DNA of 64,000 nucleotides. Origin: Chinchilla lanigera. Taxonomy: Eukaryota; Chordata; Mammalia; Rodentia; Chinchillidae. The translations under genes and the position numbers were made by a program. The stretch is taken from the NCBI RefSeq assembly GCF_000276665.1, contig NW_004955434.1:22394926-22458925 (forward strand), read 5' to 3'. Shown here piece after piece: positions 57,976-64,000 of the stretch (its first letter is position 1; each line of letters opens with the position of its first letter). Below the pieces are notes generated by a model, which did no database searches, had not been told where the DNA came from, and was given only the letters and a program-made list of their open reading frames with translations.

Positions 57976-58260
57976 AGTCTACAGAGTCAAGGAGTAGAAT
58001 AGTGTTTACTAGGTCTGGGGAAGGGTAAAATGTGAAGTAAGTGGCATAAATTGGGCATAAAATTTCAGTCAAACAGTTGAATGAGCTTTAGAGATCTACT
58101 GTACAACATTGTGCCTATAGTTACAATAATGTATTGGACACTCAAAAATTGGTAAGGAGGTAGTTCATTTGGTAAATGTTCTTCCTACAATGTTTTTTGA
58201 AATGATAATATTCTGTTGTTATCATCATCTTCCCCATTGAATTTTAAGCATAAAGTCAGG
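57976..58260 (+). mobile_element. L1 3' UTR, forward part of the same insertion
   Basis: ACAGAGTCAAGGAGTAGAAT AGTGTTTACTAGGTCTGGGG AAGGG continues where the inverted part should join in the L1 consensus, and GTACAACATTGTGCCTATAG TTACAATAATGTATTGGACA CTC is the next L1 segment. Together the two parts are a classical 5' inversion. Confidence 0.75.
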
Positions 58261-58520
58261 AGGTATGTCTACCATAAATACCCCATGTCCTAGTACTTAC
58301 ACTTCCCTAAATTATGTCACATAAGTGTAACCTGATAAACAATTTATTGAAAGAATGACAACACCGAGAGTTATCACAGTGTAATACAGCAGTCTAGTGC
58401 CACTTATGTATATATCCAACTTACATAATTATATAAATCCTATCTCATGCATGTGAATGTACAAATTCTATCCAACATATGTAACTTTTGAACTATAATT
58501 TAATAGTTACATTCTTGAAT

Positions 58521-58957
58521 GTCCTAATCCGTTCAAGCTGGTATAATAAAATACCATACATGGATGGATGGCTTATAAATTATAGAAATTTATTTCTCAC
58601 AGTCCTGGAGAATGAGAAGACAGAGACAGATTCAGTGTCTGGGAAGCACCCGTTTCCTGGTTCACCCATAGGTCTTTTCGTTGCATCTTCACATGGTGGG
58701 AGGAACTGGCTAGCTCTTTGGTTATCTTTTTTTGGGGGGTAGTGGGACTCAAACTCAGGACCTTGCCAGGCAGGTTCTTGTGCTACTGAGCTATATCCCT
58801 GGCCCTCTTTTATAATGTATTCTAATCCCGATCATAAGGACTCTGCTCTTGTGACTGAATCACTTCCCAAAGGCCCCCACCTCCTAACACTATCACCTCA
58901 GGGGTTAGGATCTGAACATATAAATGGGGGGGCTGAACAAGCATTTAGAGCACGGCA
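58521..58957 (-). mobile_element. MaLR-type LTR with an ID SINE inside
   Basis: Plus reading is the antisense of an MST/MLT-type LTR: TCCTAATCCGTTCAAGCTGG, AAATTATAGAAATTTATTTC TCACAGTCCTGGAG, AGATTCAGTGTCTGG, TTCCCAAAGGCCCCCACCTC CTAACACTATCACCTCAGGG GTTAGGATCTGAACATATAA ATGGGGGG. It lacks any internal region. The ID at 58729-58805 splits it. Confidence 0.85.
58729..58805 (-). mobile_element. ID SINE nested in the LTR
   Basis: Antisense ID: AGTGGGACTCAAACTCAGGA CCTTGCCAGGCAGGTTCTTG TGCTACTGAGCTATATCCCT GGCCC. The LTR continues directly on both sides (GGTTATC... before and CTCTTTTATAATGTATTCTA ATCCC after), so the SINE came later. Its CCTGCCTGGC core is that of the younger subfamily. Confidence 0.9.
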
Positions 58958-58989
58958 CTAAAAAACATATGACTGAGAAGTATCATAAA

Positions 58990-60694
58990 AATAAGTCTTT
59001 CTGGGTGGTTTGGGTGGTTCAACATGTCTGAATAGAGGAGGAGTCATGTCAGAGCTACTCAGAGAAAATCAACTAAAAACACAGGTAGTTGGAAGAAAGG
59101 GAGAGACATACATCCTGATGTCAAAACAAATCTGAGATAAGAGACTGTAGATCAAACAAAACATCGACATAAGACTTATAAAATGGCGAACCAACCCACA
59201 GGGTTGCCGGTGGAATTGCCACCTGCTCATGGAGCAGGAACCATATTGTGGGATGTTTCAAACAAGACCTGATGGACTGCAATAGTGTGGCTGAATCAGT
59301 CCACACGGAGAGATTTGGGGTGTGAAGCCCCTCATCCTTTTGCCTTCCTCTACACAGAGGACATTGCAGCCTCACAGTAAACTTTGCTGTCACACACAAG
59401 GGCAAGTGACCAGGAAGCTGCTCCTGCCCTGATGGTTCACCTGTTTTGTTTTGTTTTTGTCCTGTTCCAAAGTGGCTAACTGGAACTCCTAGCAACAAGA
59501 AATTGAGATCACAGTGGAGGAGGTGAAAACAGTGAGTGGAACAGCACAACTCTTCCTGCCCTGTGACCAGTGGCTTCAGAGAGAGATGCAATCAGGCCAG
59601 ATTTAAGCAGCCTTGGGCTGCTATAGAGCAACAAGTGAGAGGTAAGCACTTGCTCCTCTGGAGAGGAGATTGAAGTGAGACTGAGCAGTCTTGGGCTGTC
59701 TCCAAGCCAGTGACAGCACCCCTAATCCTTGCTGCCCTGCGGCAAGTGGTACAAGACAAGAGGGACATGAACAGAGGAGACCACACCAATGCAAATTAAA
59801 AAAACAGAAAATGACAAGACACAGAACCAAAATCCAACCCAGACCTCCAGCATACCCAGGACAGGTCCAGGAGACAATGAGATAGAGGAAATCAGAAGCC
59901 ATCCACCTGAATTTTCTGAAATGATAGCAGCAGAAGTAAAATAACAGAATTATTTCCTTGAGATAATCTCTCAGGTAAAAAAAGAAATGATAATCAAAAT
60001 GAAGGACTTTCTTCATGAATCTAGAGTAGACACATTTAAAAAATAGAAGAGTTTTGAAAAATGAGGGAAACTGTGAAAGCCCAATTTAGGAAAGAAATGA
60101 AATATATGAAACAGATTCAAACAGATATCCAAGATATTAAAAATTCCATTTAAAGTATATGCAACCAATTGAGCAAAAGTGAGGTTAGACTATCAGATCT
60201 AGAAGATAGGATTTTGGTTAGCAACCATGAAAAGATAGATATCTTAAAAATAGCAAGGGACTATGAAAAATTAATCCAGCATCTGCAAGATGATGCAAAC
60301 AAGAACAACATAAGATCAGGAGTCAATGAGATAAGATAAGGAGTCAATGAGAAAGCAGGACACAGCACAAATGCCATAAAAAAAAAAAAAACAACTGTTA
60401 ACAGACATGATGGCAGAAAACATCCCAAACATGGAAAAGATTTTGACAGACAAATAAATGAGGCATATAGAACTCCAACTAGCCATGACCAAAATAAATC
60501 TACACCCAGGCATGTAGTAATCAAGACACCAGAAATTCAGCTCAAGAACTGAATAGTAAAAGCAGTTAGAAAAAGGAAACAAATCACCTATAAAAGAAAG
60601 CACATCAAAATCACAGCAGACTTTTCAACACAAACCCTTAAGTTGAGGAGAGCTTGGAGTGAAATATTTCAAGTCCTGAAAGAAAACAACCTCC
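58990..60694 (+). mobile_element. Old L1, 5' UTR and most of ORF1
   Basis: The 5' UTR-like section is followed near 59760-60250 by an ORF1-like part. Reading the frames in pieces gives a coiled-coil-type stretch rich in Lys, Glu and Ile, with a SDLEDRI motif near 60200, broken by stops and frameshifts. From 60400 the sequence matches an old L1M region (CATCCCAAACATGGAAAAGA, AAAGCACATCAAAATCACAG CAGAC, CTTGGAGTGAAATATTTCAA GTCCTGAAAGAAAACAACC). The copy is dead. A 2.5-kb provirus interrupts it at 60700. Confidence 0.8.
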
Positions 60695-60699
60695 AACTC

Positions 60700-63175
60700 T
60701 GTCTTAGTTTTCTTGTTGCTGAGACAAAATACCCCATACCCAAACTTAAAAGGGGAAAAGGTTTATTTAGTTTATAGTTTGTAGAGGTTTCAGTCCATAA
60801 TCGGCTGGCTTCAAGGAAGTGTGGCATATGGGAAAGGGGCAACAGTTGTGGTAGCAGAAGACAGAAGAAGCAAAAAGAGAATTTAACAGCATCTTTCTGC
60901 CCCTTTTGTATTGTATCCAGTCTACTGGAACTAGGGTGATGCCAATTCAATCACTGGACTAATCTAGCAATCACCTGCCCTTAATCTGAGCACCCTTCAT
61001 CCCAGCATTGGACTGTGAATGAATCCCACACTCTAGATACATCCAGCTGCCAAACAGCTCTATGATTGCAAGAGGCTATGGGTAACATCTAGACACAAAC
61101 TATATGCAACATTCTGCCCCTGTCCCCGCCTCAAAGATCCATGTATATCCTTTTATGCAAAAGGCCTTTGGTTCATCTCCAACATTTACCAAAGTCCTAT
61201 TGCTGAAAAGTACAAGTCCAAAGTCTCCTCTGAGATTTAAGGCAAACTCTTAGCTGTGAGCACCTGTACAAATGAAAACTTCCAACATTCAATGGCATGA
61301 GACACGCATTTCCATTCCAAAAGTTACAAACAAGGGGATCAAAAGAAATGGGACCAAAGCACGCCCAAAATCCAGCAGGGAAAACGTTACATCCCGCAGT
61401 TCCATGTGCAGCATCTGAGGTAATCTGTGGCAAGATGTGAACTCCGAAGGGCTTGGGTCATTCTGGTGGTTGTAGTTCTCATGGCTTCTCTCTGGGGTCT
61501 GTTTTGCTCCCTTCTTGGAATTTTCCTCAGATAATCCATGTTCCTGGCTTCTCCAAACTTTTGAGGTCTCCAGTGCACCTTTGGCTTCACACTCACAACT
61601 TCATACACTGCCCTCTCAGGGAAACATTGCATGGCCTCCAAGCTCTCCTGAAATCTTGATGGAAGCCTTCATGACCCCATAACTCTTCCATTCTAAATGC
61701 ACCTAAAACTAACACCATGTGGATAATGCCAATTTCTATGGTAGCAGGAGCAGTAACCAGGCTTCCCTCTCTTGGCTATAGGGGTAGAGTGCCTGGACTG
61801 CTGAGCACTCGGAATCCAATTCTGCGGAACAAATTCCCTAGGCTGCTCCCATTCTGGAACGTGGTGCTCCTGGACTTTCTTCTCAAAGCAGTCTTTCACT
61901 TTTGCAGTTTTGAGGCTGGAAAGGGTGGAGTCCTACTGAGAGCATTTTTGTGATGCTCTCAGGCCATATTTTCTTTTTGCCTGTTACTTCTCAGCAATCA
62001 AGATCTCTTCTGTTCTATCTTTGCAGTTCACAGCTTTACTGGAGCTTCTTTTCTGATCAAACTCACAACATTTTAAGTCATTCTGCTGCTCTTTGTTTTT
62101 GATTCTCAACATAAATCTGGCCAAAGTCTCCCAACAATAGGAATGCCACCACCTCAACATTTGATTGCCTTGAAATTTCTTCTGCCAGATTAATTAGTCC
62201 ACTGCCCTTAATCTCAGTCTCAGGCAAAGTCTCTGGACACAAGTAAAATGCCTACAAACTTTCTGCTAAGCTATAACATATGGCAATGCAGTCCTTCTTC
62301 CAAGCAGAAAACTCCCAAGCTTGGTCTTTACTTGCTTTCCAGTCTTTTGATCTCTAACCAAAATCTTCCATACAGTACAACCTAAGATGTTTCAGCTCTG
62401 CTTTTCCAGATGGCATCTCTAAACCCTTCCAAACTTCCCACAAGCCATTCCAAAAGGTCCTAAATCACATGGTCACGTAGAGTCACAGAAACAACCCCAC
62501 TCCTCTGGTACCAAATTTTGTTGTAATCAGGGTTTGCAAGGGAATAGATATAATACAGTACACATAACTTATAGGATTACTTTATAATATTCACCCAAAA
62601 AGCCAAATGCTGGACAGTGTAAGAGATCTCTCCATGCAATTGAGACCCAAAGAATCCAGCCGAGGGCCTGGATCACACAGCAATGTCCTGCAAGAGTGTA
62701 ATTGAAGACCTAGAGCCGAAGGCACTGTCCTCCTAAAGTCCAGCTGAAGGCCTAGAGCCCATAATGTCTCATCAAATCTGTATCAAGAATCTGCACTGGG
62801 AAGTCTCAAAGGCCAATGGTGGAAGCCAGAAAGTCTGTGCCAGCAGGCTGAAGGATCTGTGCCACTAAGTTGAGAGATCTGAACTTGAGCCAGGAAGCAA
62901 CACTCAAGGTAAGGACCAGCATTCCCCTGAAGAGAATCACAGCCATCCTTAGCTACAGTGAGGATCCAATCTCTTCCGATGATGAGAACAGCAGAGTTCA
63001 TATAAGGAAAACCAGTATGATAAGCTTCTGTAGGAGAATCAGCAGTATATCACCTTCCCTCCCGTTCTGCTTTTATGCTATTGGCAACAATCCTCAGACA
63101 AGCCCTCCATGCTTAGAAGCACACTTACTCAGTTCATCTGGGTGTTACAATTTCACCATTAGTTAATCCACCACA
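60700..63175 (-). mobile_element. MaLR-like provirus inserted into the L1
   Basis: Left LTR about 60700-61110 (TGTCTTAGTTTTCTTGTTGC TGAGAC..., antisense). Internal region about 61112-62515 matches antisense THE1/MST-type interior: ATTCTGCCCCTGTCCCCGCC TC, ACCAAAGTCCTATTGCTGAA, CCAAAGTCTCCTCTGAGATT TAAGGCAAAC, GCCCAAAATCCAGCAGGG, TGGTACCAAATTTTGTTGTA ATC. Right LTR-like part about 62519-63175 (about 650 bp) ends GTTAATCCACCACA. Flanks AACTC (60695-60699) and AACCC (63176-63180) are a probable 5-bp target duplication with one change. No viral gene is intact, as is normal for MaLR, and frames here are short. Confidence 0.75.
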
Positions 63176-64000
63176 AACCCACATTGATGTACCCTGAAAA
63201 ACTATCTTTCAAAATCAATTGAGAAATAAGATACTTGCATGACAAAGAACAACTGAAGAAATTCATTACCACTAAAGTAGCTCTACAGAATGTTCTAAAG
63301 GATATTTTAGGAAGAGTTAATGAAGACTGCAATTCCAAGAACACCAATAGAAAAAGGCCACCAGGGAAGGCAATTAAACAGAGGGGAAAGACAGGGTACC
63401 AACAAAAGATAAATAATATTACAAGGATAAGCCAATACATGTCAGTTATAACCATCAATGTAAATGGTCTCAATTCACCAGTCAAAAGAAACAGACTTGC
63501 AGAATTGATTAAGAAACAAGATCCAACAATATTCTATATACAAAAAACACATTTAACTCAAAAAGAAATTCATAGACTGAAAGTCAAAGGATAGAAAACA
63601 GTATTCCATGCAACAGGAACCCAGAAAAAAGCAGAAGTAGCTATTCTATTTGCAGACAAAGTAAACTTCAAGCCAAGACTAATCAAAAAATAAAGAAGGT
63701 CACTACATACTTGTTAAGCGAAAACTCTAAAAGGATGAGACAACAATTATAAATATATATTCACCAAATACCAGTGCGCCCAACTATATAACATAAATAT
63801 TAATGAACATGAAAAATCAAATAAGCACTAATACATTGTCAGGGGGGATCTCAATTCCTTACTGTCACAAAGAGACAGATCAATTAGACAAAAAAAAAAA
63901 AAATCAACAAAGAAATATCAGAACTGAACCAAACCTGTGAATAAGTGGACTTAATAGATGTCTACAGAGTATTCTGCCTCACTTCAGAATATATGTTCTT
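63176..64000 (+). mobile_element. Old L1, end of ORF1 and start of ORF2 endonuclease
   Basis: Picks up exactly where the L1 stopped at 60694 (ACATTGATGTACCCTGAAAA ACTATCTTTCAAAATC). The frame 63235-63594 runs from the ORF1 end into the ORF2 endonuclease N-terminus without a stop: ITINVNGLNSP near the start, which is the Asn-containing EN motif, and IQKTHLT. The family has Glu in IQETHL as a catalytic residue, but here it is Lys (codon 63544-63546, AAA). Later codons match EN but contain stops. The window ends inside EN. Confidence 0.9.

Noticed and set aside
1..64000. CRISPR array, bacterial operon or phage
   Set aside because: No regularly spaced repeats. The sequence is mammalian, with SINEs, LINEs and introns-scale spacing.

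Overview
This window looks like intergenic or deep-intronic DNA from a mammal, most likely a non-murid rodent. It carries 7SL-derived B1-type monomer SINEs, tRNA-Ala-like ID SINEs and at least one B1/ID composite (20601-20790). I saw no murid B2 or B4 elements. That combination fits the squirrel, beaver, kangaroo-rat and dormouse lineages. The younger ID core (44809 and 50349) made me think of beaver, but that is an inference I could not test. One assembly gap of 435 N lies at 8745-9179.

No protein-coding gene could be identified. Nearly all open frames are short, lack recognisable domains, or lie inside repeats. The strongest gene-like signals are two CpG-rich islands. In the first (about 40780-41830), an ATG at 41323 in strong Kozak context is followed by a GTAAGG splice donor at 41387, which looks like a first coding exon. 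In the second (about 45770-46200), an ATG at 46160 is followed by GTAAGG at 46173. Both could be promoters of plus-strand transcripts whose other exons lie outside the window or could not be recognised. A basic 114-codon open stretch on the minus strand (31909-32253) is unexplained.

Layout: 1-8744 has B1, MIR, L2-like and L1 3'-UTR-like pieces and a (CA)n tract. 9180-14000 has a reverse L1, MIR, a full-length hAT-type DNA transposon, an MLT1-like LTR and an old L1M tail. 17.4-22.1 kb holds two related LTRs, the first followed by a possible tRNA-Gln primer-binding site. 23.5-24.9 kb is an internally deleted L1M. 27917-28269 is a solo LTR with a 5-bp target duplication. 30.5-36 kb has L1, MIR, L2, a CGG tract and an MLT1 LTR. 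36-47.7 kb has MIR and MER5-like pieces and the two CpG islands, with L1 fragments, B1 and a young ID between the islands. 47.7-57.7 kb is sparse (ID, L2, L1 3' UTR, (GA)n, MIR). 57.7-58.3 kb is an L1 with an inverted 5' part. 58.5-59.0 kb is a MaLR-type LTR with an ID inside it. 59.0-64.0 kb is one old L1 split by a 2.5-kb MaLR-like provirus.

The genes do not form a pathway. The readable biology is a layered history of retrotransposition plus two candidate promoters. No new biological system is evident. Family names rest on remembered consensus sequences, not on a database search, and repeat boundaries are approximate unless a target-site duplication is stated.
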